Source: Piscicola geometra
Taxonomy: Eukaryota; Annelida; Clitellata; Hirudinida; Piscicolidae
Length of the DNA stretch: 64,000 nucleotides
Assembly (NCBI GenBank): GCA_943735955.1
Contig: OX030962.1
Coordinates: forward strand, 5,439,620 to 5,503,619
Direction: 5' to 3'
This document shows positions 1 to 47,666 of the stretch, piece after piece. The position numbers and the translations under genes are program-made. Position 1 is the first letter of the stretch. The number at the start of each line of letters is the position of its first letter. The notes under the pieces were generated by a model. The model saw nothing but the letters and a program-made list of their open reading frames with translations. It made no database searches and was not told the DNA's origin.

Positions 1-272
1 TTGTTGTTCTACTCCATCTTGTTGTTGTTCTACTCCATCTTGTTGTTGTTCTACTCCATCTTGTTGTTGTTCTACTCCATCTTGTTGTTGTTCTACTCCA
101 TCTTGTTGTTGTTCTACTCCATCTTGTTGTTGTTCTACTCCATCTTGTTGTTGTTCTACTCCATCTTGTTGTTGTTCTACTCCATCTTGTTGTTGTTCTA
201 CTCCATCTTGTTGTTGTTCTACTCCATCTTGTTGTTGTTCTACTCCATCTTGTTGTTGTTCTACTCCATCTT
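1..272 (-). repeat. 21-bp coding tandem repeat (DGVEQQQ) in SNAPC1
   Basis: About 13 nearly perfect copies of a 21-bp unit. On the minus strand it stays in frame with the last visible SNAPC1 exon and encodes Asp-Gly-Val-Glu-Gln-Gln-Gln. The copies show almost no synonymous divergence, so the expansion is recent. It is cut by the window edge. Confidence 0.9.
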
Positions 273-1299
273 GTTGTTGTTGCTCTTCTTGTTGCATGCG
301 AGTAAAATCTTGCGAATTGTCTATCAACTCATCAAGATTCAAAACGCTATCCAACTCACTACGGCCATCATCCTCCATCCGCACAAACCTCACCTCTCCC
401 TCATCACACATCTCCTCCAAATAACTTACATTCAATGCGTCGTCAAGAGCCATTGACGCTTCGCCATCATCATCAACACCACTGCCATTGTCAGTTTGGG
501 TGGTGATGCTAAAGTGAAGAAGATGGTTGAGCTTTTCCAAGTCATTCATGAAGGAATTCAACTCTTTCCATTGCTTCAACTTTAATCTTATCTGTGTTGG
601 TTGTGTGGAAGAATTAGAAAGAATAACTGGAATAACTTAAATCAATAACTGGATTAACTTAAATAAGTTGGTTTCTAATTTATTAGCTGAATAAATAGCC
701 AACTTATAATGCCCAGTCTCACAAATTGATTTCAAATGTTTTTTTTATTGTTTTCATTTTATTATTCTACACTTACCAAGACAGGAGTAGGAAAAGGATG
801 GGTGCAGAAGAGGATGTAGAGCGAGAACAGAGAACATATTCTCACCTGAAGATGCCATTTTAAATGACAATTATACCATAATTCTAATTTGAATAAACAA
901 TGAAATCAAGAGTAGTGTAATTTCATTATTATTTCCATAACTTACCTCAGGGAGACTTGGTGGAAGTAAGTAAATTGTGACAATTCTCATACATTCTTCT
1001 GTGAACTATAAAAAGATAGAATATAATGCAACAAATATATATATATTTTTAATATCAAAATATTACAAACATTCTTCAAATTGTCAGTTAAAATTATTAA
1101 ACATTATCTTTTGATTCACCTCTCTGCATTCCCGGTCATTTTTGCGGAAATCAAAGATACAGTCAAACTTTTGTTCTAGAAGAGTGGCTTCAAATACTGG
1201 CCATTGAGTTGACTTTTTTTCACAAAACGCATGAATTAGTTTTTGAAAGTCATCAATAAATCCATGAGCCAATTCACTTATAAGTAGTTTGCTGCGCAT
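1..1299 (-). CDS. SNAPC1: snRNA-activating protein complex subunit 1 (SNAPC1), 3' part outside window
   Basis: SNAPC1 is a subunit of the nuclear complex that binds the proximal sequence element of snRNA promoters and recruits RNA polymerase II or III. Four coding exons are visible: 1299-1120 (start codon), 1005-946, 845-777 and 591-1, all joined in phase 0 with GT/AG borders. The short conserved stretches follow the SNAPC1 order: an N-terminal helix around DDFQKLIHAF, then EQKFDCIFDF, then FTEECMRIVTIYLLPPS, then VRICSLFSLYIL, then IRLKLKQWKEL, matching the family's 'FTKEAL..YFLPP..IRV.ALYLLYGLY..IRVALKDW' pattern as I know it. After this core comes an acidic stretch (residues about 125-180), then about 13 copies of the 7-residue repeat DGVEQQQ that run off the left edge. 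Start choice: the first ATG of an exon whose reading fits the family N-terminus. It lies head to head with RBM8A. The identification rests on pattern memory, not a database search. Confidence 0.82.
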
Positions 1300-1614
1300 T
1301 TTATTGTACGAGATATTTTATAGAATATATTGAACAGCTTTTGAATTTACATTTTAGCATGTTTAAAAGGAATTTAAAAGTGCAAGTTCAAATAAGTGAG
1401 AAAAATTTAATTTTTCAAGTATAAACATATCAATTAATAAATATTAAAATATTAAAAATAATTTTTTATTTATTAAACTAGTTTACTTTTTTTGCGAATG
1501 TTGTGTGTTACTTTGTATTCTTTGCTTGCAACAATTTGCACAATTCTTCCTAATTAAATTATTAATTAAAACCTAATTCGGAAACATTTATTTTCAATAA
1601 ATAACATTAAAAGA
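1300..1614. promoter_or_regulatory. Divergent promoter region between SNAPC1 and RBM8A
   Basis: 315 bp separate the SNAPC1 start codon (minus, 1299) from the RBM8A start codon (plus, 1615). Both transcription starts must lie here unless there are upstream non-coding exons. The stretch is AT-rich, with no clear TATA box that I would defend and no open frame. The bidirectional-promoter call is inferred from gene arrangement. Confidence 0.55.
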
Positions 1615-2528
1615 ATGGCGGAAATTGAAATTCATCATGAAGATGAATTTGAAGTTGAAGATGACAATGAAGGTTTATTTTCTGAGCGATATTTAAACTC
1701 ATTTCTTTTGAATGTTTGATCAATTTGAGTAATTATTGCTTTGAAATATTTAAACTAAATTTTCAAATTTAACATAAAAATGATTTAATGGATAGGTGGA
1801 CTTCAAAAACTGAAAGATACTGCTAGAAATAGAAAAGGACGTGGATTTGGACAAGGTAGTTGAATATTCTCGGCAAATTATTCAGAAAATAAGTTTTTAC
1901 CATGTTACAAATTTATCTGTAAAGAATATTCATTTCAATATGCAAATAAAAGAAATTAAAGTGTTTTTTAGTTATTTCTTAAGATTTTAATTTTAAATTT
2001 TTCAACAATTGATCATACTTTTTGCAGAAACCAGGTTGAACACTCGTCATTATGAGAGCATGGATAGTGAAGAGATCGACAAAGAGAATGGTCCTCAAAG
2101 ATGTGAGCTCATAATTAATATAGATATTGTTATATATAACGGTTATATATTATAACCATTCAGTAATTTTTCTGAATACATTATCTCAAGAAAAATGTTA
2201 TTGAATGTTCAAATACTTTTTCCAATAAGCGGTTGAAGGGTGGATTGTCTTTGTGACAAACATCAATGAGGAAGAAACGAGTGAAGACGACATCAGGGAC
2301 AAGTTTGAAGAGTTTGGCGAGATCAAGAACTTGCATATGAACCTCGACCGCAGGACCGGCTTTGCGAAGGGGTATGTCTTGATGGAGTACGACACGTACA
2401 AGGAAGCAGACGCTGCCATCAAGAATCTCAACGGAACCGAGTTGTGTGGTCAGACCATCCATGTCGACTGGACTTTCGTGAAAGGGCCCAACAAGAAGGC
2501 GAGAAAGTCAAGTAGGAGAAATGATTGA
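1615..2528 (+). CDS. RBM8A: RNA-binding protein 8A / Y14, exon-junction complex core
   Basis: Y14 forms a heterodimer with MAGOH in the exon-junction complex, which is deposited on spliced mRNA and acts in export, localisation and nonsense-mediated decay. Four exons, 1615-1672, 1796-1855, 2028-2102 and 2230-2528, join with matching phases (each junction carries one leftover base) to give 163 residues, close to the 174 of human RBM8A. Visible landmarks in order: an acidic N-terminus, the basic GRGFG patch, [13 protein letters not shown] leading into the RRM with RNP2 (IVFVTNI), [17 protein letters not shown] containing RNP1, and VDWTFVKGP near the end, followed by a short basic tail. The tail is shorter than in vertebrates and lacks a long RS stretch. 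The start ATG is the only one in the first exon. Very secure. Confidence 0.95.
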
Positions 2529-3234
2529 TTCAAATGGCACTGTCTTTGTCATGTTTTTTCTCGTTTTTTATTTTCAAAAAAAATACAAAGTTAACAATTG
2601 ATTGAAAGAAAAGTCTTTAGAAAAATAGTTGTATAAAAAAGAATGTATTGCACTTGAAAATATTAGAGTCTATTTTCAACAATATCGATATAAAACAAGA
2701 TAATATAATTTTGATTGAATGAAAGTGGTGGATTGTCCATAAAAATGTGGCATTTTTGCCTTTAAAATGAACATTTAATAAGAATAGAAAAAGATTAAAT
2801 ATTTAACAATTCAAGAAAATACTATCATTTAAAAGCACAGAAAATATTTATAGAATTCTGAAATATAAATATCAAAAATATAATCTACATTCAAAACATA
2901 GGTCCCTTAATAAAAATCCTAAAAACGTCTCTCATAGCATTCAAGGCGTGCGAATAAATACAAAACGTATGCATTGAAAATTAGTCAAAAAAATAATTTT
3001 AATATTCATGTGGGTTGGCCATTATAACCTATAATAAAATAAGAAGAAATATAAGCATAATAATTGCCATGATGTGGAACGTTTGGATGCTTCATTGCTT
3101 GGAAGAGGGCACTGAAAGATACTTCTAATGAATAAGTTACTGCCTGAACTCACATTTGAATAAACGCGGGCCCTCTCTCACGGACAAAGACAAACACACA
3201 CACACACAAGAACAAACATACACACAACCACCAC
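2529..3234. other. Intergenic, tail-to-tail 3' flanks
   Basis: AT-rich DNA between the stop codons of RBM8A (plus) and the Pez-type phosphatase (minus). It should hold both 3' UTRs. There is a short CA run near 3190-3230. I see no gene. Confidence 0.6.
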
Positions 3235-14155
<10,921 letters not shown>

Positions 14156-14977
14156 CTTTTATTCAGAATTGAATTTATTATTTTTACAATTTAAATTGGA
14201 TTAAATAAATGCCATATTTTGTCTTTTGGTCCTGGATTAGCATGATCCTAGATTGGAAGATTCAGATTAAAATATTTTGAACACATCTGATTACATTGAA
14301 TTATTTTCATAATTAGTTTTTTAGTTTAATAGACTGCTTCAAAATAGAAAGTATTCCCTTTTAATTAACTTCCTCAGATCCACAAAGCAAAAAAGAAAGT
14401 AAGTTTCATCTACAATTTATAAAAAATGCAAAAAATTGAAACTTCATTTTGGTACAAAAATTTAAACAAGACATTTGCAAGCAATCCATATAAAATACTT
14501 GTGTCACACACAAGCACTCACGCACATTTGTAAACAGAATATTTGAAATAGTTAAAGTCTGAGTCAGAGACGTTGATTGGTGCAAGATGCTGTGAAGTTT
14601 ATGGGATGAATTGTGCCGAGTTGGAATCTAAACTTTCGTTTTGACTTGATTATAATATTGATATGTTTCATTAGGATTTTTAAATAAATTGCATTATTTT
14701 TTATAGCTTTGCATATTACAATAAAAAAAATTTACAATTGTTATTACTTTTCTATATTCCTAAAAATTATATTTGCACAAAATAAATAAATATAATAAAT
14801 CGTTTGCAAAAAAGTTTCAAAATATAATTTCTCACTAATAGTCACACCTTTCTACAGTTTGCGCTATTTTTAAATTTATTTTCTAGTTTCTTGTTTCAGC
14901 TGTATCAAAATGCTTTCTTCATAACTTTTTATTTAAACACAGTTTTTAGAAAAATAAAGATATGAATAAAGATACTT

Positions 14978-15955
14978 TTGAAGCGTATATTAATAACTAT
15001 CAATTCTATTCTTGGTCTTTTGTTCTTTATTCTATACGTCTCTGAATTATCTTCTATCATTTCCTCTCATTCTCTCAACTCCCTATACTATGCTGACGAT
15101 TCGCAGTTATATTTCAGCTTCGATACATCATCATATAATACTGTTATGGCATCTATATCTTCATGTCTATTATCTATTGAAAACTGGTCTAGCTCAATGT
15201 CTTTAAAATTGAATCTACTAAAGTTTGAACTTATATTTTTTGATAAAAATTGTAAACTAATTAATAGTCCATGTAATTTTTCCAATCATACTATTGTTCC
15301 ATCTAATCATATTCGTAGCTTAGGATTTATTTTTGACTCAAAATTAACCTTATCAAACCAAATTCTATCAGTCACTAAATCTTGGTATTTTCATCTCAGA
15401 CGTATCAGACAATTATTACCTTACTTAGATGACCCTTCTTTAAAGATGTTAGTCTCTGCACTTGTTTTATCTCGAATTGACTATTGTAACTCACTCTATT
15501 ATATTACCTGAATCTACTTTAAAACCATTAAATAAAGTATTTAATTATGCAGCTAGAGTCGTTACCCACATTACACCCTCTCTCATCTTATTGCATTGGC
15601 TCCCCATCAAATTTAGGATTATATTTAAAATCTGTGTTTTTATGTTTAAATTAAAAAACTCCCCAGTATCCCCAATATACCTCAAATCATTAATAACTCA
15701 CCCTCATAGAAGTAATTTAAGATCATGCACTCAAAATCATTCTTTCATCCCTTCCATTAATGCTAAACGTTCTTTCTATTATGCAGGTCCATATATTTGG
15801 AACTCATTACCTCCTCATTTAACTACTTCTAAATCATTATTTACTTTTCGTAAGGGTCTGAAGACATATCTGTTTAACAAATTCATTTACGAGCGCCCTT
15901 GAATTTGAATAAAGAGCGCTATAGAAATCTATTTAATTGGTTGATTGATTGAATG
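14978..15955 (+). mobile_element. 5'-truncated, frameshifted non-LTR retrotransposon (CR1/L2/jockey-like reverse transcriptase)
   Basis: Two open frames, 14978-15511 and 15462-15902, read as one reverse transcriptase C-terminal half broken by a frameshift near 15480-15510. Visible landmarks: LLFFILYVSEL, the catalytic YADDSQLYF box, a stretch ending SRIDYCNSLYY, then the thumb-like LNKVFNYAARVV, HWLPIKFRI and the terminal YIWNSLPPHL ... LKTYLF. These are typical of CR1/L2-type elements as I know them; the exact clade is not decided. The palm upstream of YADD and any endonuclease are missing. The 3' end has a hairpin around GAGCGC...GCGCT, then a short (TTGA)n tail at about 15935-15955. Non-functional copy. 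Confidence 0.85.
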
Positions 15956-16280
15956 TAAGTATTATTCAAATAGTTATTAAATTCCACATATTTTTCTCTT
16001 TTATAAATTATAAACTTTATATTATAAAGTTAAATATTATGTGTATAGAACATATTCAAATAAAGATACACTTAAACTTTTAATAGGTGAAAATGGGATC
16101 AAAGCAATTGCCATTTTGGCAGCCGCTCAAATAAATTTGTAGAATAAACGGTTTTGGGTATAATATATTAAAATTTTAGAATCTTAAGTCTAAATAAAAA
16201 TTAAATTTATTAATTAGAATGTTTTTAATGCGAATGTTGGTTGTTTTGAATCTATCAAGGAATGGTCGCAGCAGACCAAG

Positions 16281-16415
16281 ATGGCCGCAGGGAATCGAGT
16301 GAGCTGCGACACAAAGGAGAAATCCTTTCATAGCAGCAGCAGTACCAGCGTCTGCAAGGACTTCTCCTTCACCCTCTATCGCAGCCTCGGCACCAGTGGC
16401 AAGACAGAAAATTGA
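16281..16415 (+). CDS. Possible short coding exon or 44-residue ORF, unrecognised
   Basis: A 44-codon frame starting at an ATG in the context AAGATGGCC, ending TGA, within a segment (16257-16420) noticeably richer in G and C than its surroundings. It contains a short Ser run and the stretch CKDFSFTLYRSLG. I do not recognise it. The frame is also open upstream as far as an AG at 16256, so it could be the last exon of a gene or a start exon. The minus strand is open here too. Composition is the only positive evidence. Confidence 0.2.
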   Translation: MAAGNRVSCDTKEKSFHSSSSTSVCKDFSFTLYRSLGTSGKTEN

Positions 16416-16639
16416 GAAGAATGATGATTGTGTTTTGTTGTTTTGAGGATGATGTGGTGATGATTGTGCTGTGGTATGAGTGTTGGTATTTTGGTGATGA
16501 TTGAATTTTTTATTTGTGGCGATAGTGATTTTTTGGCGATGATTGTCATGGTGGTGTGGGTGAGGTTGGATTATTGAGGTTGATTGATTGTTTTTTATTA
16601 TTTTTTTTTATATATTTAAATTTATATATATACATATAT

Positions 16640-16745
16640 TCGTAGTGGTCTAAAAACCGTTTTATTTAACAAATTTATTTGAAGAGCGCCTTTGTTCATT
16701 TAGCAAAGGGCGCTATACAAATCATTAGTGATTGATTGATTGAAG
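16640..16745 (+). mobile_element. 3' end of the local non-LTR retrotransposon family
   Basis: Contains the same segment as the end of the 14978-15955 element (CGTTTTATTTAACAAATT), the hairpin arms AGCGCCTTTG and CAAAGGGCGCT, then ATACAAAT and a (TTGA)n tail. Severely 5'-truncated, about 100 bp. Confidence 0.7.
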
Positions 16746-18858
16746 AAAGGAGAAAAGTCTGGAAAAACTGAAATTAATTTTCGGGCACCAACGATCGCTT
16801 TTGAGTGAAGTTGTACTATATTATTTACAAAATTTATACTATATGAAGTTTATTATAATTACAATTTTGGGATTTGAATTGCAATCTCAGTTATTATAAG
16901 CTGTCATTAATCATTAATGATTAATGTTTTCAGGACACAAGGAAGACGAATTTCAATAAATAACTAGGTATAACGTTTTTAATGAATTATTTTTAAAATT
17001 CGTTTCATTTAAATAAAAAAACAGAAATATGTATAAAATAGTTTACTTTTTTTCTAAATTGATTTCAGATAAAATGAACTCAAAGGAGTTAGTCTTTTTT
17101 GAAAACTGTGATTTACTTTCTATTTATTTTATGCAAATAATTTTTTTCCATTTAAATGATGAAATTATTGGTTTAAAATAATGTAAATCATGGCATTGAA
17201 GGCATGTGGATGAAAAGAAAGGAACATTACACCGTTTCCAAGAGTACCTTACATTATATGCCAAAAAGTAACATTAAAAAATATTATTACATTTTCATTA
17301 TCCAATTTTTCAATCACAAAGTTTTTAACGCTATCATCATCATCATCATCATCATCATCCCCATCATCATCATCATCATCATCCTCATCATCATGACAAA
17401 CCAGCTAGGAGGATAGTGACTAGATCAGCTAAAACCACAGCCAAACCCTCCACCACCATGTTTGTATATTCATGATGGAAATAAATTACGTTTGCGCTAT
17501 GAAATATAACAATTAATCTTTTAATTAATGTTTGTATTGGAATTAAATATTTTTTTCACATTTAGGAAATTGTTGGCTCCCAAGAATACAAACAGGGCTC
17601 CCACTGTCATATGCCACTAAATAAGATAAATTTTCATAAATATTCATTAAAAAATTCTTTTTGAAATTAATTTTTATCAGATTTCTTACTTTTTATGAGT
17701 TTCATTTATCTTTTCATATACCCAGTAAGTTGAACATTTAATTGTAAAACTTTTATTAAATTTGGACAAATTTTAAAATTCAAAAAATAGCACAAAAAAC
17801 CATGACAGTGTAAGCCTTGAAAGTATAAGATAAATGTGTCATTGAAATACATCGAATGTTGCCAGAATGATGAAGCCGATGTCAGTATTTCACAAGTACC
17901 TCCCGAACTTCAGAGTTTAATTCGGTAAATTATCGAAAAAGAAAAGAATAAAGATAAATAGATTTACCGAATCTTGACTATTTCGTTGTTGAATCGATAA
18001 TATTATTGAATAAACGTATACTGGTCGTAATTGTTATATCCTACAATTCTCCTGACTATGCCTCAAGATGAACTCATTTTCTTCTGATTCAGAGTAAAAG
18101 AAGAATAAGTGGACGAATGCAATCAAAAAATCAAAGTTGAGATTCGATGGTTTGGTTCACAAAGTTTGCATCTTTTTACTTTTCACAATTGAAGATGATG
18201 TTGCCATAGAACCCTGTTTTAAAGAGGTCTTTTTCAGCAAAAACAACCGTTCTGGAACTAAAACAATTGTGAAAATAGCAAAAACATTTTAGAATTAAAG
18301 CCCAGCGTATGCGGGACATAGTCTTTCTTGAAGATCAATTACCAATTGTTTAGCTTGTTGAGCATCATGTAAATATAATAATATTTTTATGACATTGTTT
18401 TAAGCATAAAAGGAATAAAAAAAATCTAAGACAAGACAGTTTATAAATAAATCTTTTCGCCATTGTTTTATATAAGGTTTGCATTCTACTTGTCTTTATA
18501 TGCGGACATGGCCCTGGACTAAATGAGTAAAGGTAAAAGTAATAGCGTATATTTTACAATTGAATTTATTCTTCATTTATATTTTGATCCTTTTATTTGT
18601 TATGTTTTTTAAGTTATAATTAAAGAAACAGTTTTTAAAATCTCTTTCGGTTTGCATTCTACTCATCTTAAAATGAGAAATTATAATTTACGATAAATTA
18701 AAATCCAAATGACATTAAAAGATCTACATAAATAGGTTTTTACTAAATAAATGATTTTGCTAATAAATACGCCATAACATTTTCTCTTGCTTTCATAATT
18801 AAAGCGAGTAGAATACTTCCCTATATATAACAGACATACAATGTGTCATATATAAAAG

Positions 18859-18899
18859 AAAACTCTATAGGGGAAACATTTTTACCCCTATAGAGTTTT
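18859..18899. repeat. Perfect 15-bp inverted repeat (hairpin) upstream of the SLC6 gene
   Basis: Left arm 18859-18873 AAAACTCTATAGGGG, right arm 18885-18899 CCCCTATAGAGTTTT, with an 11-nt A/T-rich loop. The right arm ends 86 bp before the proposed start codon at 18986, so it may lie in the promoter or 5' UTR. No function is assigned. Confidence 0.9.
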
Positions 18900-18985
18900 T
18901 TTACCGTAAAATATATTGGATCTACATAGGATTTTATTAAATATTGTATTCATTTCAACGTTTTGAAGAAATCAAATTTAGTACC

Positions 18986-26420
<7,435 letters not shown>

Positions 26421-26794
26421 TTGGAAACTATACACATTTACAGTATATTTCGTTTTTTTTTAATTCTTGATAATTGTCGCGTTTTTAGAGAAATTTTACA
26501 TTTCAGGGAAAATTTCATTTAGTCTATTCTAGGAAATATCTTTTAGTCTTTATATTCAGGTCCTAGACTTTTGTCTTATTTATTTAAAACATCGAAACTA
26601 AGTCATACGACGTATATATTATGAGCCTCATATGTTAATTCATTTTTTGAATCAAGCATTTAAATGCGTGAATCACATGCGAGAATCGTTGTGAAAAAGT
26701 TAAAAAAATGTCTCAAGCATTAGATTCGTTACTTTTGCTCTTATTCTTGTTTAAATCTTCATAAATCTAAGAAATGTTTACAAAATTTGGTCTG
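26421..26794. other. Intergenic gap between SLC6 stop and TMEM132 start
   Basis: 374 bp of AT-rich DNA that must include the SLC6 3' UTR and the TMEM132 promoter or 5' UTR. A short ATG frame with a hydrophobic stretch (about 26708-26770) was considered as an alternative TMEM132 start, but it has no good donor. Confidence 0.5.
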
Positions 26795-43716
<16,922 letters not shown>

Positions 43717-46689
43717 GGCGGTTGTAGTTGTGGAAGAAGTTGTTGTGGTTGTTGTTGAGGTGGTAGTTGTTGTTGTGGTAGTTGTGGGTAGTTGTGGAAG
43801 AAGTTGTTGTGGTTGTTGTTGTTGTGGAACAAGTTGTTGTGGTTGTGGTTGTTGTTGTGGTGGTTGTGGAAGAAGTTGTGTGGTAGTTGTGGTGTTAGTT
43901 GTGGTAATTGTGGTTGTTGAGGTGGTAGTTGCTGTAGTGGTGGTAGTCGTGGTCGTAGTTGTTTTGATGAAGATGTTGACTCTGAAGGGAATCTTTTGGA
44001 TGATTTTTATGACAATTTACATTATTTGTGCTTGTAGAAGCTTATTAGACTGTTACAATCTTGTGATTTTGTAATGTTGCAGTGTGGAAATTTTATATAT
44101 AGACAGTGTTACAAATTTAAAATTTAAACAGTGTTACAAATTTACGTTTTCACAATGTTACCAATTTACAATTACACAGTTTTACAAGTTTACGTTTACA
44201 CAATGTTACAATATATAGTTACACAATTTTCTGTAGTTCTTTACAAGTCAGTGTAAATAGCTCGTTCTTTCTATCCTTGCATCTTTCTATGTATGTGCCC
44301 ACCTCTTTGTGTGAGTTATAGACATTCTTTTCTATCTTTTATTTTTAATTAATTAAAAAATGAGTTTTCATTTGTTATTGAGTTATTTAAATTATTCACA
44401 GAGTATTAAATTTGAGAATTATTTGAAATTTGTTAATAAATTATTTTTATTTGTACATTTTAAAGATTATCTTCCATTTTTTTGTTTTTAATCATTGTTT
44501 TTCACCATTTTGTTTATTTTTCAGATATTTGTTAATATATTTCGCATTCGTTTAAGTCATTAAAAATATTTTTTTTAAAATAAATTTTTCACAACATTTT
44601 TTACGGTATAACTTCTTTAGAATTTAAAGTTTAAATGTATTGCAACATTTGTGGTTGCTATGTAGTTTCAACAGTTACATCTATTAGGCCTGTCGCGTTG
44701 CATGTGTTTCAATTATTGCCCAGCATTCATCATCCCCTATGACCACCCACCAGAATCATCCTTAATCTTCCACATTTTAAACCTATGATTTTTTAAGTTA
44801 TTTATTTATTTATGGAAAAGTTAAACCTTGAAAATATTTAGAATCTTTTCGTATAGCCTAGACGCCACCATCTTTCATCTGTTTGATCTCTAATGAAATC
44901 TTGAAAATTTAGTTGAAATATTTATAATTGAATCTCATCGGGGAAAATATAAGAAATAAAAATTATTCTTTTTTCATTCAAACAATAATAATAATAATAT
45001 ATTAAATAATTTAATAGTCTAGGAATCTAGTTTGATTCCACATTTCTGTAAACATTTCGTTTAAATTCCATGTTCCGTATTCATCATCACCACCACCACA
45101 ATCATCATCATCGCAAACTTCATCATCATCACCATCCTCCTTCTCATCACCATCATCATCACCATCACCATCCTCCTTTTCATCATCATCACCGCCACCT
45201 CGAAGTTAATCTTCATCATCCTTATACTGTATTTCAACCACACCAAGGAAAGGGAGATGAATGCATTGAAGGTACTGCAAGATTCCAGCGTAACTTTCGA
45301 TCGGTTTTAACCATATACCATATAACCCGCTATCCAACCCTAACATAGATAGTATACATTGGTAGATTTCATTTTAAATTTAAGTTATCTTTTTGCAATT
45401 ACCCATATATCTGCAATACAACATTTTCTGCAGCATGTGTACACTTAATTGGGCGTACAGAATCGGTATTTCCTAGTGTGCAATGCAAAGGTTCGAGAAT
45501 ATTTCTGATTTGTTTTGATATATTTTAAATATAGTAATATATATTATATCTTTTAAATATAGTATTATATATTATATCTTTTAAATATATTAATATATAT
45601 TATATGTTATGTATGCTTTTTATGTGCTTTTTTTATATTACTTACATATTTAAACCATTTATAATTAGAATAATAATTTGATTTTTTATTTTCTCAATAC
45701 TTTCTTATATCATGGCCATTAGTTATAAAATTTTTTAATCGTTACAAATCTCTGTAAACTCTTTACAAACTCTTTAACCCTCTTAAAAAGTCTCTGTAAA
45801 CTCTTTACAAATCTCTGTAAACTCTTTACAAACTCTTTAACCCTCTTAAAAAGTCTCTGTAAACCACCTATTATACTTCTGAATCATTGCTCTTGCACGT
45901 AACATTCATTGAATGGGCATTTAACGATTTAAAATCTCTGGAAAATACTTTAGTGTTTTGTCCAACATCACCATTACAATCTATATAAAATTATAAAAAC
46001 TGTTTTGATTATCACCATCATAATCATCACCGTCTCTATCATCATTATCATCATAACCAGTTTTTTTGCTTTTTTCTCGCATATTTTGAAGATTAGTTCA
46101 TCATTTGTTTTGGACGCCTTGCCATTGACGAATACCTTAATCATCCGTTCACTCACTCACTCCATGGTCTGTCAACCCTTCACTCACTCATTCACTCATC
46201 CACTCACTCCATCATTCATCCATCCTTCACTCACTCTATCATTCTTCCAACCATCCATCCATTCATACATCTATCCAACCATTTATCCATCCATCTATTC
46301 ATCCATATATTTTTTATAGATTCTTTTTCAAAATCTAACATAGTTTTAGCATGGTGTTCTAAACAATAGAATCTCACGTTTACAGACTAAATAGCCATTG
46401 ATGATGGCATGATACAACTTTATTTAATATTAATTAAAAAACATCCACTTTATTCAATTCAATAATAATCAAATATATTAATTCAAATATTTAAATTCAC
46501 TTTGCTACGTTCACGGCACTATATGGTTGCTTCCACTGAGTTGTGGTCTCTGTCACAGTGTTACAGTGTTACACCCTTCTCGACGTCTCTTCATTTCTAT
46601 GCTTTTGAGGTTTCACACCGATGCATTTTAAACCTCGCTTCCAACGTTTCACAATCTGTCTGTCTACGTACCCCATGCTCTTCTATGTA

Positions 46690-46915
46690 TCTCAAGCGAG
46701 CATACAATGTATGATACATACAATAACATACAGAAAGATACAATTACAAATAAGCATACATAAAATAACATACAGAAAGATAAAATTACAAATAAGCATA
46801 CATAAAATAACATACAGAAAGATACAATTCCAAATAAGCATACATACAATAACATACAGAAAGATACAATTACAAACAAGCATACATACAATAAAAAACA
46901 AGCATACATACAAAA
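46690..46915. repeat. 42-bp tandem repeat
   Basis: About four diverged copies of a 42-bp unit containing AACATACAGAAAGATACAAT and AAATAAGCATACAT, decaying at the right into shorter GCATACATACAA pieces. Confidence 0.85.
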
Positions 46916-47666
46916 ACTTGCATTCAATAACATCCAAGCATACCTATAGTAACATGCAATTATAAATATCTACAATTTGAAGCAAAAAATTGTTCTTCCA
47001 ACTATTTATCTATTAAAATACAATATCGCATAAAATACACACAAATAATACTACAATGTAACATACCAAACACAAAAACAAACGCAATATCACATAGATC
47101 ACACATACACACTAGTTATTTATGCTTAAATATACCATTAAATTACAAGTAATACAGCTTGTATACACTATACTATTGGTACAATAAACTGTTTGTGTTT
47201 TATTGATATGAAAGTGGTCAGTTTAAAACAAAGTCCGCAACGGGCTTTTCTTGCTCAATAAGACAAACTCAATTCTCATTTCATTTTTGATTAAGTTAGA
47301 AAGTGAGTGTTTGAATTTAATTAAGTGGAATCAAAAATCGAGATGCGGAAGTATTTAATGCAAAGATCGAAAGGACGAGTGGTATCGCTTGTTAAAATGC
47401 CATCAAATCACCGTGAGAAAGTCGACAAGATGTCCCACACATTATAAATTGTTCTCATCAGGGTAAAATTGTTGGCATATTTTCAAACGCCTTCAAGGAA
47501 TTCTCAAGCCAAAAACTCACCCTGTTGAGAACTTTAAATCACCACCATGGTTATTATTGCATGAATCGTCACACCAGATGCTCACAGTTTAACAACAATG
47601 GTGAAAAGAGTCGAAGAAGGAAGTAAAGTGATAGGAAGTTTAAAATACCCGAAAATAACACTCTAA

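Larger units (their letters stand above)
14156..18985. other. Gene-poor intergenic region
   Basis: Between the divergent starts of the phosphatase (minus) and SLC6 (plus) genes. It holds a broken LINE (14978-15955), a second LINE 3' end (16640-16745), a short orphan open frame (16281-16415), an ATC-rich stretch (17330-17395) and a perfect hairpin (18859-18899). The rest is AT-rich sequence in which I recognise nothing. Confidence 0.6.

Noticed and set aside
15012..15902. Functional reverse transcriptase gene
   Set aside because: The open frames are interrupted by a frameshift and lack the upstream palm and endonuclease, so it is a dead, truncated copy.
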